From NCBI RefSeq assembly GCF_965263005.1, contig NZ_OZ253579.1:3906001-3970000 (forward strand): a stretch of 64,000 nucleotides of DNA. The letters are read 5' to 3'. Shown in pieces: positions 23,506-31,237 of the stretch (position 1 is its first letter; each line of letters opens with the position of its first letter). The position numbers and the translations under genes were made by a program. This DNA is from Rariloculus sp965263005. GTDB taxonomy: Bacteria > Pseudomonadota > Gammaproteobacteria > Steroidobacterales > Rariloculaceae. Below the pieces are notes generated by a model. The model was not told the origin of the DNA. It saw only the letters and a program-made list of their open reading frames with translations, and made no database searches.

Positions 23506-24393
23506 TCAGTCCCTGTAGGGAGGCGCCCGCTCCAATGCCCTGCGTTCGGCGAAAGCCCCGTACCTTTTCCGCTCGCCATCGTCCTGCGCAAGCGCCCAGA
23601 AGTACGACAGCAAGCGCACCATGCGGGCGACCGAACCGAACTCGTCGTCGCTGAACGGCGCGCGCCCGGCCGGGTAGTAGGCATCGACCAGCGCCCGCCG
23701 GCGGCGGGCATCGAAGCCGTTCATCGCGGCGAGCGACGCGAGATCGAGCACGGGTGCGGCGCACACGGCGTACTCGAAGTCGACGAGCGCAAGCTCGCCC
23801 GTATCCAGGATATTGGCTGCGACCAGATCGTTGTGGCAGAGCACCTCGTTGTCGAAACTCCGTTCGTAATCGGTCGCAAGGTCGAGCAGTTCGCGGGCCA
23901 GGCGCTCGTCCCCGGCGTCGAACCGCGTGCGGTCGCGCGCCTCGCCGAGATAGGCGCGGGCGAAAGACACCGGTTCGAAGGGGCGCACGGGCGGCTGCAG
24001 TTCGTGGAGCTTGCGCAGCAAGGCCGCGGCGCGGCCGATGTTGCGGGGCGTACGCGACATCTCCGCCGTCCAGGGCTTGGCCTCCGCGAGATAGTGAGTG
24101 ACGAGTGCGCCGGCCTCCGCATCGGCGCCGGCCACGGCGGGCGCAAGCCCCGCGGCCGCGACGATGCGCATGAGATCGGTCTCGGCATCGAGGTCGAGCA
24201 CCTTGCCGCGGACGGTTTGGGCGAGCCTCACGACGTAACGTTGACCGCCTGCCGTGACGCGATAGGTGCGCTCACCGATGCCGCCGCTGAGCGGGCTGTA
24301 ATCGTCGATCGCGATATCCCGGCCGAGGACGCGGCCAAGCACGCGGCAGAGCACTAGCAACAGCGCCGCCTCGGGGCCGCGAGCTTCAGTCAT
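23506..24393 (-). CDS. thiamine kinase-like phosphotransferase (choline/aminoglycoside kinase fold)
   Basis: A 295-residue kinase with an N-terminal lobe (YSPLSGGIGERTYRVTAGGQ, YVVRLAQT), Brenner motif CHNDLVAANIL near residues 185-195 and the metal site VDFEYAV. It is the last gene of the TPP-riboswitch operon, after pnuT, so by context it phosphorylates imported thiamine and traps it. The ATG at 24393 lies in the last unit of a 49-bp tandem repeat whose units each repeat this start region (MTEARGPE). Choline is the alternative substrate, but context favours thiamine. A C-terminal fragment of a relative lies at 3390. Confidence 0.82.
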   Translation of the reverse strand: MTEARGPEAALLLVLCRVLGRVLGRDIAIDDYSPLSGGIGERTYRVTAGGQRYVVRLAQTVRGKVLDLDAETDLMRIVAAAGLAPAVAGADAEAGALVTHYLAEAKPWTAEMSRTPRNIGRAAALLRKLHELQPPVRPFEPVSFARAYLGEARDRTRFDAGDERLARELLDLATDYERSFDNEVLCHNDLVAANILDTGELALVDFEYAVCAAPVLDLASLAAMNGFDARRRRALVDAYYPAGRAPFSDDEFGSVARMVRLLSYFWALAQDDGERKRYGAFAERRALERAPPYRD

Positions 24394-24589
24394 CGCCGAG
24401 CACCCGCGACAGCGCCGCCTCGGGACCGCGGGCCTCAGCCATCGCCGAGCACCCGCGACAGCGTCACCTCGGGACCGCGGGCCTCAGTCATCGCCGAGCA
24501 CCCGCGACAGCGTCACCTCGGGACCGCGGGCCTCAGTCATCGCCGAGCACCCGCGACAGCGTCACCTCGGGACCGCGGGCCTCAGACAT
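24386..24589 (-). repeat. 49-bp tandem repeat carrying duplicated start codons
   Basis: Start-codon regions recur every 49 bp on the minus strand, at 24589, 24540, 24491, 24442 and 24393 (the kinase ATG). Each of the first four opens an 18-codon mini-ORF (M-EARGPEVTLSRVLGDD) whose stop TGA overlaps the next ATG by eight bases. The first ATG overlaps the pnuT stop (ATGTCTGA). Because 49 is not a multiple of three, each unit shifts frame and closes the mini-ORF. The array separates pnuT and the kinase, which must originally have overlapped directly. Confidence 0.92.
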
Positions 24590-25202
24590 CGCCGGGCGCG
24601 GCGGCAACGGGCTGCTGCCTGCGCCAGTCCGCTAGCCATTGCCGTAATCCGATGACGATGAGCACGAGGTAGAAAATGAAGAGTGCCGCGTAGAGCGGCA
24701 GGTCCCTGGCGGCATACAGATACACCGACACGGCGTCGATCACGAACCAGTAGAGCCAGTTCTCGAGCACCTTCCCGGCCACCATGTAGGTCGTTACGAC
24801 CGCGGCCACGGTCGTGAACGAATCGACGTAGGGGAACGCCGCATCGGTCCGGGTCAGGACGAAACCGAACGCCGCGCTCAAGACGACAATCAAGCCGAGC
24901 GCGGCCGCATGGGCGCGCAGCGGCCAGGTCCGGATGCGCACGCCCTGCCGGTCGCTGCCGCCGTATCGCCATTGCTGCCAGCCGTAGACGGCCATGCCCG
25001 CGTAGAAGATCTGCAGCGCCGCTTCCATGTAGAGCGCGGCATCGTAGAAGAGGATCACGGAGAGCAGCACGGAGATCAGCGCGGCGGCCCAGCACAGGAT
25101 GTTCTGGCGGATGACGAGGACCAGGTAAGCCACGGCGAAAGCCACGGCCGCGGCCTCGAGCAACGAGATGCTGGCGACGAAATCAGTCAGCCAGACCGAC
25201 AT
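24582..25202 (-). CDS. pnuT: PnuT-type thiamine transporter (PnuC family)
   Basis: A 206-residue inner-membrane protein of the PnuC family with about seven helices (LLEAAAVAFAVAYLVLVIRQ, CWAAALISVLLSVILFYDAA, LENWLYWFVIDAVSVYLYAA) and the YGWQQWRYGG motif. PnuC relatives in TPP-riboswitch operons are called PnuT and transport thiamine by facilitated diffusion coupled to kinase trapping, which fits the kinase downstream. The start at 25202 (MSVWLTDF) overlaps the upstream gene by 20 bp; a longer start at 25232 is possible. Confidence 0.85.
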   Translation of the reverse strand: MSVWLTDFVASISLLEAAAVAFAVAYLVLVIRQNILCWAAALISVLLSVILFYDAALYMEAALQIFYAGMAVYGWQQWRYGGSDRQGVRIRTWPLRAHAAALGLIVVLSAAFGFVLTRTDAAFPYVDSFTTVAAVVTTYMVAGKVLENWLYWFVIDAVSVYLYAARDLPLYAALFIFYLVLIVIGLRQWLADWRRQQPVAAAPGDV

Positions 25203-25461
25203 CCGGTTCCTCGGCGATCGGCAGATCGGCATTGAGAATCTTGACCACGAGCGCTTCGGCCCCGCCGGCGGCGAAAGATCGCTCGACGGCGGCCGCGATC
25301 GCCGCCATCACGTCATCGAGGTCGCCGCGAAGCTGCGTGCTCATCTGGTTCGTTCGAACCTCGAGCACCGGCGAATCGCGCAATGTACGAATGAACAACT
25401 GGACTTTCGGAATGAACGCTTCCGTCAGCGGGTACAAGCTGAGTTCGGCTGTAATGCGCAT
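25183..25461 (-). CDS. DUF77/YkoF-MTH1187-type thiamine-binding protein
   Basis: A 92-residue protein starting MRITAELSLYPLTEAFIPKV, with QLFIRTLRD, VRTNQMSTQLRGDLDDVMAA and a closing beta strand, matching the DUF77 ferredoxin-like fold seen in MTH1187 and YkoF. YkoF binds the pyrimidine (HMP) part of thiamine. Its position between a TPP-controlled receptor and pnuT supports a thiamine or HMP carrier role. The gene overlaps pnuT and is 41 bp after the receptor gene. Confidence 0.8.
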   Translation of the reverse strand: MRITAELSLYPLTEAFIPKVQLFIRTLRDSPVLEVRTNQMSTQLRGDLDDVMAAIAAAVERSFAAGGAEALVVKILNADLPIAEEPDVGLAD

Positions 25462-25502
25462 GGCTGCTCCTCGCGATTGACCGATGGCCGCGCACGGGCG
25501 GC

Positions 25503-27392
25503 TCAGAACGAGTGCCGAACGGTGACGCCGACGACGCGCGGTTCACCGTATTGAAAGTAGCTTTCGTTGATCCAGCCCTTGCGCGGATCGTTGCCGAAGT
25601 AGAGGCCGTGGACGGCATAGTCCCGGTCGGCAAGGTTGCGTCCCCACAGTTGCAGCTCCGTCGACCCGAAGCTCGCGCGGACACTCGCGTTCAGCAATGT
25701 GTGGCTCGGCAGCGTGCGCTCGTGGTAGTAGCCGAAGCGGCTGTCGTCGCGGCCTTCGAGTTCGACTCGCGCGCGCCATCGGTCCGAGAAGCGGATGCTC
25801 GCGCCCAGGTTGAACTGCAATTCCGGCGACTTGGCCTGGTCGATGCCCGTTCGAACGACGAAGTCGCCGAGGTCGAGGTCATACGTCTCGATCCGCTCGA
25901 TATCGGTGTCGAGCCAGCCGATCGAGGCGAACAGTCGCGCGCGGGCGGATGCGTCGAACTCGAGCTCGAGTTCCGCGCCCTTGTTGCTGCCGTCGACATT
26001 GTCGAGGAATCCGATCCACAGGAAGCTCGCCGCGTCCCACATCCACGACTCGAGCTGCGCGTTGTCCCTGTCCATGTCGAACAGCGAGGCCCTGAGCGCA
26101 AGGCGTCCGTCGAGGTAGCGGCCCTTGAGGCCGACCTCCGTGTTCAGCAGCGTCTCCTTGCCGACGAGCAGCCTGCCGTGCATGAACGCCTGGAACCTGG
26201 GCTGCATGAACGGAAAATTCGCGCTCGCCGCGGTATTGACGCCGCCGGCCTTGTTGCCGCGAGACACGGTCGCATAGAGCGTCGTGTCGGGGGAGGCATC
26301 GAACGCAAGCGTCAGCTCGCCGCTTTTAAGCGTGTCGTCGCTCGCCGATGAGAAGCCGCCGGTGTCGTCGTAGCCGTCGCTGAAACGCTCGTAGCGGAAT
26401 CCGGCCGTCAACGAGAGCTTGCGACCCGGAGCGATGTCGATCTGGCCGTAGAGCGCTTCTCGGTCTGTTTCATAGGCGCTGAAGAAGTCGCCGTAGTACA
26501 ACCGATGCAGGTCCTCGTCCCGGCGCTGGGCGTAGACGCCGGCGACGTACTCGATCGAGGCGGCTGCGCCCGGCCGCGCCTCGCCGAGCAGACGGAGGTC
26601 GAAGGAGACTTCGGATCGGTCCCTCAGGTACTCGTCGGTCCCCGAGTAGGGCTCGCAGGCCAGGCCGTCGCAGATCCCGTCGAAAGTCCAGTCTTCGTCG
26701 AAGCCGTAGGCCAGATCGCTGTCGAGCCAGGTCACGACGGCGCCGAGCGTCGCCGCCTCGCCGATCAGCCACTCGGCCCTGCCCGCCAGGGCGGTGCTCT
26801 GCTGGTCGTCGCGGCCCGGTTCGTCCGCGAACGTCGTTCGTGTGTTGTCGAGCGAGGGAAAGTGTTTCGGATCGAGGAACTGCTCGAGATCGCCGATCCC
26901 GCGTACCTGGATGAAGCGGGCGCGCGAGCCGCCGCTCGAGTAGCTGATGTTCGGTGCGGCGTTGAGCACGGATTCGAGGTGCTGCGCCGCGCGGTCACGC
27001 GCTGTCTCCGCATCGACAACCGTCACGCTGCCGGGACTCGTCATAAGATCCCGGTCCCGAAACCCGGCCGTGACGACAACCTCTTCGAGTTCCTGGGGCT
27101 CTTGGAGCGCCTGGAGATCTTGGGCAGAGAGCACCGCGGGGGTCAGGGTGAGCAACGCGAGGAACGCGGAGGTCAGGGCGAGCGCCGCGGGGGTCAGGCG
27201 AGCGCCGCGGGGAACGCGCGGGCCGACCCCCGGTACGCGGCGAGCAACGCGGGGCGCGCGGCGCGCAACTTTAGCCTGGCTATCGCGGGGCACGCGGCGA
27301 GCACCGTCAGCCTGACACCGGCAAACAATCTCATGGCGGATCTCCTCTATGAGTGAGAACCGGTCTGTCTGGCGAGTGGGGATGATTGGCAT
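25503..27392 (-). CDS. TonB-dependent thiamine receptor with plug deletion and disturbed N-terminus
   Basis: An intact frame of about 630 codons ending TVRHSF. It has a hydrophobic signal core (ALALTSAFLALLTLTPAVLS) and TonB box (LEEVVVTAGFRDRD). After IQVRGIGDLEQF it jumps to SLDNTRTTFADEPG, so relative to the receptor at 20145 about 147 residues, most of the plug plus the first barrel strands, are missing in frame. The remaining barrel is complete. The best ribosome-binding site and ATG (27334) are out of frame; the in-frame ATG at 27392 gives a 70-residue arginine-rich leader encoded by GC-rich repeats. It may be decaying. Confidence 0.6.
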   Translation of the reverse strand: MPIIPTRQTDRFSLIEEIRHEIVCRCQADGARRVPRDSQAKVARRAPRVARRVPGVGPRVPRGARLTPAALALTSAFLALLTLTPAVLSAQDLQALQEPQELEEVVVTAGFRDRDLMTSPGSVTVVDAETARDRAAQHLESVLNAAPNISYSSGGSRARFIQVRGIGDLEQFLDPKHFPSLDNTRTTFADEPGRDDQQSTALAGRAEWLIGEAATLGAVVTWLDSDLAYGFDEDWTFDGICDGLACEPYSGTDEYLRDRSEVSFDLRLLGEARPGAAASIEYVAGVYAQRRDEDLHRLYYGDFFSAYETDREALYGQIDIAPGRKLSLTAGFRYERFSDGYDDTGGFSSASDDTLKSGELTLAFDASPDTTLYATVSRGNKAGGVNTAASANFPFMQPRFQAFMHGRLLVGKETLLNTEVGLKGRYLDGRLALRASLFDMDRDNAQLESWMWDAASFLWIGFLDNVDGSNKGAELELEFDASARARLFASIGWLDTDIERIETYDLDLGDFVVRTGIDQAKSPELQFNLGASIRFSDRWRARVELEGRDDSRFGYYHERTLPSHTLLNASVRASFGSTELQLWGRNLADRDYAVHGLYFGNDPRKGWINESYFQYGEPRVVGVTVRHSF

Positions 27393-27395
27393 TCC

Positions 27396-27495
27396 AGTCC
27401 CTTCGCCGGTACTAACCGGATCAGGTTCAAAGGGTTGAATCGCGCAACTGCGCGCATCTCTCAGGCCGTCGCCGGCCACCCCTCGGATTCGGACT
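27396..27495 (-). promoter_or_regulatory. TPP riboswitch (thi-box)
   Basis: Minus strand: P1 arms AGTCC and GGACT at the ends, GAGGGGTGGCC, then GGCCTGAGAGATGCG (pyrimidine arm with CUGAGA), a variable stem, and TTGAACCTGATCCGG, TTAGTACCGGCGAAGGGA (pyrophosphate arm; UUAGUA replaces the usual UAAUGC bulge). It lies directly before the receptor-DUF77-PnuT-kinase operon, so TPP should repress the operon. P1 ends four bases before the in-frame ATG at 27392. Confidence 0.92.
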
Positions 27496-27617
27496 CCGCC
27501 ATGATAGCGGAAAACGGTGCGTATCCGTCAGAAACTTCGCCGTCTGCGCTTACACGGTCGCGTAGGCAAGAAATGCCCAGATCGGGGTCGCGGCCACTCT
27601 CGAGTTGGCCGCACGGT

Positions 27618-27950
27618 TCATTCGAGGATAGTTGCCAGGCGGGCAAGCACATCGTCCATGATGTGCTCGGGGACGGTATCGACGCGTCTTCCGTTTCGGG
27701 CACTGAGATCGAGGGCGCGAGGCTGGTCGCAGCGGATCACACCCTTCGTTTGGACGCCTGCTCCCTCCAGAGAAACTGTGAAGCCACGCCTCCGGGCGAA
27801 GTTCCCACCCGTGGTGATCGGCACGACCACGGGCGTCCCGGTCAGCTTGTTGAATGCGGCGGGGGAAACGATCAGTACAGGCCGGGTGCCCTGCTGTTCA
27901 TCGCCGGCAGTGGGATCGAGGCTGACGAGCCGGATGTCACCGCGTTTCAC
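27618..27950 (-). CDS. mazF: MazF/ChpB-family mRNA interferase toxin
   Basis: A 110-residue PemK/MazF protein from GTG: MKRGDIRLVSLDPTAGDEQQ, GTRPVLIVSPAAFNKLTGTP, VVVPITTGG, then GVIRCDQPRALDLSARNGRR. The GDI-LV-LDPT-G-EQ-G-RP motif and the IRCDQPRALD motif are complete. Its GTG shares a base with the antitoxin stop (TAGTG). By family it cleaves single-stranded RNA at short sequences. Confidence 0.92.
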   Translation of the reverse strand: MKRGDIRLVSLDPTAGDEQQGTRPVLIVSPAAFNKLTGTPVVVPITTGGNFARRRGFTVSLEGAGVQTKGVIRCDQPRALDLSARNGRRVDTVPEHIMDDVLARLATILE

Positions 27951-28207
27951 TACAGCAGTTCGTTGCCGACGGGCTTGGCATCAATCCAGGCGCGATCCTC
28001 GGCGGAAGGGGTGCCTGTCTCCTCGCACTGAGCCAGAAGTTCATCGAGTGAGTAGCTGGGGCGCGCCTTGGGCTCGATGACCAGGCGACCGTTCTCCACG
28101 TCGATATCCACCTTCGCCCCAGGCCGCAGGTTCAGAAGGTCGAGAAGGGCCGGGGGGACGGCGAGCATGATGGACCCGCCGACCTTGCGCAGGTTTGTCG
28201 TATGCAT
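27950..28207 (-). CDS. mazE: MazE/ChpS-family antitoxin
   Basis: An 85-residue AbrB-type antitoxin: MHTTNLRKVGGSIMLAVPPA, LLDLLNLRPGAKVDIDVENG, RLVIEPKARPSYSLDELLAQ and an acidic tail. The ATG at 28207 has GGAGG five bases upstream; a longer frame starts inside the palindrome and is unlikely. A perfect TTGTTATA-N6-TATAACAA palindrome immediately upstream is a likely autoregulatory operator. Confidence 0.9.
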   Translation of the reverse strand: MHTTNLRKVGGSIMLAVPPALLDLLNLRPGAKVDIDVENGRLVIEPKARPSYSLDELLAQCEETGTPSAEDRAWIDAKPVGNELL

Positions 28208-28218
28208 GGATACCTCCA

Positions 28219-28240
28219 TTGTTATACGAAAATATAACAA
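28219..28240 (-). promoter_or_regulatory. palindromic operator upstream of mazEF
   Basis: Perfect 8-bp arms TTGTTATA and TATAACAA with a 6-bp spacer, overlapping likely promoter elements, 12 bp before the mazE start codon. MazE-MazF complexes repress their own promoters by binding such sites. Confidence 0.6.
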
Positions 28241-28460
28241 GCGCAGAACCGCGATTCAATGCATGCCGAACTGCAACTCAATGCCCGCCGCATCGTCGGC
28301 GGTGGGTGCAACCGTCCCTCGGAACCAGTGCTGGTTGAGGCGGTTGTGTCGAAACCCGGCATTGAAACTCTGTAAGCATCCTGCCGACCCATCTTCCTTT
28401 GATTGAGCCATCGAGTCTGGTCAGCCAATAGGAACGGGGCGAGATAGGCTTCGGTTTCGT

Positions 28461-28469
28461 TGGTATGAT
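28461..28469 (+). promoter_or_regulatory. extended -10 promoter for the Phd/PIN module
   Basis: TGGTATGAT is an extended -10 element 30 bp before the antitoxin ATG, followed by the AT-rich imperfect palindrome GTACATATACATGAACATG that may be the operator. Confidence 0.4.
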
Positions 28470-28499
28470 GTACATATACATGAACATGAGGGCCAACGC

Positions 28500-28781
28500 A
28501 TGGCGGAGAAACATTCGATCGCCGAGGCGCGCCGCCACCTGCCGAGACTGGTCCGCGAAGCGGAGCACGGCAAAACCGTAGAGCTCACGCGACGCGGCGC
28601 ACCGGTGGCAGTGCTGGTCGGACACCGGACGTTCGAGCGGCTGTCCGCGGGCAGGCGCGCCTTCGTAGAGGCGTATCGGGAGTTCGTCGAGGCCGTCGAT
28701 CTTTCCGAACTCGCCATCGACCCGGACGAGGTGTTCGAAGGCGCGCGTGATGCGACGCCGGGGCGCGACGTCCGGGTGTAA
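28500..28781 (+). CDS. Phd/YefM-family antitoxin
   Basis: A 93-residue Phd-type protein: EKHSIAEARRHLPRLVREAE, then KTVELTRRGAPVAVLVGHRT. The C-terminal half (RAFVEAYREFVEAVDLSELA) would wrap the toxin. The PIN toxin starts 3 bp after its stop, so the pair is co-transcribed. Confidence 0.88.
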   Translation: MAEKHSIAEARRHLPRLVREAEHGKTVELTRRGAPVAVLVGHRTFERLSAGRRAFVEAYREFVEAVDLSELAIDPDEVFEGARDATPGRDVRV

Positions 28782-28784
28782 GCG

Positions 28785-29219
28785 GTGCGCTATCTGCTGG
28801 ATACCAATACGGTCTCGGAACCGCTGCGCGCGAAGCCGGACGCCGACATCATGCGGCGGCTGCGCGAGCATGATGGCGAGGCAGCTATCCCCGCGCCGGT
28901 CTGGCACGAACTGCGATTCGGCTGCGCACGGCTGCCACCGTCGCGGCGCCGGCAGATGATCGAACGCTATATCGAAGATGTGATCCTGGCGAGCTTTCCG
29001 GTGCTCGACTACAACCGGGAGGCGGCGGAGTGGCACGCGCTGGAGCGTGCGAGGCTCGCCGCCGCCGGCAGAACGCGGCCGTTCGTCGATGGGCAGATCG
29101 CGGCGATCGCATATGTCGACGATCTGGTTCTCGTTACGTCGAACACGGGGGATTTCGAGGGGTTTGACGGGCTGCGCGTCCAGAACTGGGCAAGTTCGAG
29201 AGTCGATCACGCGCCTTGA
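28785..29219 (+). CDS. vapC: VapC-like PIN-domain toxin
   Basis: A 144-residue PIN domain from GTG: RYLLDTNTVSEPLRAKPDAD (first acid), PAPVWHELRFGCARLP (second acid), RPFVDGQIAAIAYVDDLVLV (third acid), then TSNTGDFEGFDGLRVQNW (fourth acid). All catalytic positions and the terminal LRVQNW motif are present, so it should be a functional ribonuclease. Confidence 0.9.
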   Translation: MRYLLDTNTVSEPLRAKPDADIMRRLREHDGEAAIPAPVWHELRFGCARLPPSRRRQMIERYIEDVILASFPVLDYNREAAEWHALERARLAAAGRTRPFVDGQIAAIAYVDDLVLVTSNTGDFEGFDGLRVQNWASSRVDHAP

Positions 29220-29396
29220 GACCGCCTTGTTCGCGGCCGGAATGCTTCTCGCCGGTTCTAATCGGGGAATGCGGCCGGTCTGTAGCCATGTTGTTCAGGC
29301 TGCGGCAAGTCGACGCCGTGCTCCGGCCTTCGGCCGAATCGGGCATTGGGACGGGTGGTGTATTTGACGATCCGACCCCGAACGGCCGCGCTTGTA
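29220..29396. other. intergenic stretch before tetR
   Basis: No gene recognised. Its end becomes AT-rich and leads into the palindromic operator. Confidence 0.3.
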
Positions 29397-29418
29397 ATTA
29401 ATTATCCGAATAATTAAT
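29397..29418 (+). promoter_or_regulatory. palindromic TetR operator candidate
   Basis: Perfect 9-bp inverted repeat ATTAATTAT-CCGA-ATAATTAAT, 9 bp before the tetR start codon in otherwise GC-rich DNA. Its position over the transcription and translation start suggests autoregulation of the exporter operon by the TetR protein. Confidence 0.65.
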
Positions 29419-29427
29419 ATCTGCCCC

Positions 29428-30096
29428 ATGAATGCCGATCCGGGTCACGCGAGCCGCAAACCCGGGCGCCCGTCCTCCGAGCGCCGGCTTGACTCGCGCC
29501 AGGCGTTGATCGACGCGGCAAGAGACCTGTTCGCCCGCTACGAGTACGACCAGGTCTCGACCAAACGCATCGCCGATGCGGCAGGCGTCAACCCGGCGAT
29601 GATCCGGTACCACTTCGAGGGCAAGGCCGGACTCCTCGAGACAGCCTTCGACGAAGCGCTCGCCCCCATCATCGCCAAGCTCAACACGCTCTCGACCCGA
29701 GGCGGCGACGTTGATCTCGAAGGCGTCTTCGGCGTGTACATGCGCACGATGGCGGCCAACCCGTGGCTGCCGAAGATGATCCTGCGCCATGTGCTCCCCG
29801 AGGGCGGCCGGCTGCAGGCCCGCGCGGCGAGCAGGATTTCGACAAGCGTTGCGCCCGTGGTGCGCGGCCTCGTCTCGCGCGGGCAGGCGAATGAAAAGTT
29901 GCGCGCCGAGCTCGATCCGCTGCTGACGACGATCTCGCTGGTCAGCCTCGCGCTCTTTCCGTTCCTGGCGCAGGCGCTGATCAAACGCGTGCTCGATGTC
30001 GAGCTCAGCGGACCGCTCGTCCCCGCGCTCGTCGAGCATACGGCGACGATTTTCCATTGCGGCGCCGGAGCCGACGGAGTCAACCATGCGGCGTGA
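29428..30096 (+). CDS. TetR-family regulator of an ABC exporter operon
   Basis: A 222-residue TetR protein. The N-terminal HTH is complete (RQALIDAARDLFARYEYDQV, STKRIADAAGVNPAMIRYHF, EGKAGLLETAFDEAL). The C-terminal part is an all-helical ligand domain of the CecR/YbiH-like type. It overlaps the next gene by 11 bp, so it is the first gene of the operon, as in the ybiH-ybhGFSR arrangement of E. coli. A palindrome lies in its promoter. Confidence 0.88.
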   Translation: MNADPGHASRKPGRPSSERRLDSRQALIDAARDLFARYEYDQVSTKRIADAAGVNPAMIRYHFEGKAGLLETAFDEALAPIIAKLNTLSTRGGDVDLEGVFGVYMRTMAANPWLPKMILRHVLPEGGRLQARAASRISTSVAPVVRGLVSRGQANEKLRAELDPLLTTISLVSLALFPFLAQALIKRVLDVELSGPLVPALVEHTATIFHCGAGADGVNHAA

Positions 30097-31075
30097 GAAC
30101 GCGTTGCTTGAGACCGCTTTGGTCGCGGCCGCCGCGCTCGCCGCAGCCTCATGCGAACGCGCGGAGACGCCGCTGCCGATCGTCGGGACGCTCGAACGCG
30201 ATCGCATCGAACTCGTCGCCGAAGCCAATGAGCCGATCGTCGAGATACTCGTGACGGAAGGCGACGCAGTCACCGCCGGCCAGACGCTGCTGCGCCTCGA
30301 TCCGGCCGTGCATGCCACGCGGCTCGCGCGAGCCCGGGCCAACCGCGACCGCGCCGACCAGAGGTTCGCGGAGCTTGCGCGCGGTCCGCGCCAGGAGCGC
30401 ATTCTCGAAGCCCGCGCGCGTGTTGACGGCGCGCGCGAGGACCTCGCGAGCCAGCGCCGGGAGCACGAACGGATGCAGTCGCTGCTCGAGCGCAACCTGG
30501 CAAGCCCGTCGGATCTCGACCGCGCGTACTCCAGGCGCGAGCTCGCCGAAGCCGAGTTCGAAAGGGCGACCGCGCTGCTCGACGAGCTGCTCGAGGGCAC
30601 GACGGCCGAGGAGCTCGGTCAGGCCAGGGCTGCGCTCGACGAGGCCGAGGCGATGCTCGCCGAAGCTGAAATATCGGCGGCGCGGCTGGACCTCGAGGCG
30701 CCGCGCGCAGGTGTGGTCGAGACGCTGCTCTACGAGCTGGGCGAGCGCCCGCCCAGGGGTGCGACGGTCGCGGTGCTGCTCGCCGATTCGGCGCCCTATG
30801 CGCGCGTGTATATCCCCGAGCCGATCCGCGCCCGTGTCACGCCGGGGCTGCAAGCCTTCATCCGCATCGACGGCATCGCCGAGCCGTACGCGGGCGAAGT
30901 GCGCTTTGTCGCGGCCGATGCCGCGTTCACCCCTTACTATTCGTTGACGCAGCGCGATCGGAGCCGGCTCAGCTATCCCGCCGAAGTCACGTTGACCGGG
31001 GACCGGGCGCGCACGCTGCCGACCGGCGTGCCCGTCGAGGTCGATTTCCCGTCGCTCGCGCCCGTCCCGGACTAA
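30086..31075 (+). CDS. HlyD/YbhG-family periplasmic adaptor lipoprotein
   Basis: A 329-residue membrane-fusion protein. The N-terminus ends in AALAAASC, a lipobox-like site. Then follow a biotinyl-lipoyl half-motif (VAEANEPIVEILVTEGDAVT, AGQTLLRLDP), a long helical hairpin (about residues 75-200, rich in R, E and L), the second lipoyl half (LEAPRAGVVETLLYELGERP) and a beta-barrel part. By family it bridges the ABC permease to an outer-membrane channel. Its stop codon is directly followed by a repeat element that separates it from the ATPase gene. Confidence 0.87.
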   Translation: MRRENALLETALVAAAALAAASCERAETPLPIVGTLERDRIELVAEANEPIVEILVTEGDAVTAGQTLLRLDPAVHATRLARARANRDRADQRFAELARGPRQERILEARARVDGAREDLASQRREHERMQSLLERNLASPSDLDRAYSRRELAEAEFERATALLDELLEGTTAEELGQARAALDEAEAMLAEAEISAARLDLEAPRAGVVETLLYELGERPPRGATVAVLLADSAPYARVYIPEPIRARVTPGLQAFIRIDGIAEPYAGEVRFVAADAAFTPYYSLTQRDRSRLSYPAEVTLTGDRARTLPTGVPVEVDFPSLAPVPD

Positions 31076-31237
31076 CAGCCCGTGGCACAAGTCCCGCTAC
31101 ATTCGACCGGCGATGCATCCCGCCCGTCTACGTTGCTCGTCGGTCGAATATTCCCGATATTCTCCCTCCTCGCGCCTTGCCGGCCGGGCGCCTCGCCGGT
31201 CTCGGTGCGACGCGGAACTTGTCCCACGGGCTGCTAG
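31076..31237. repeat. inverted-repeat element, copy A
   Basis: A 162-bp element with imperfect terminal inverted repeats: left CAGCCCGTGGCACAAGTCCC, right its near-complement ending CCACGGGCTGCTAG. The interior has CGACCGGCGATGCATCCCGC and CGCCTCGCCGGTCTCGGTGC, found again in the element at 38991. It starts on the first base after the adaptor stop and ends 7 bp before the ATPase ATG. No open frame lies inside. It behaves like a REP/MITE-type non-coding element. Confidence 0.85.
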
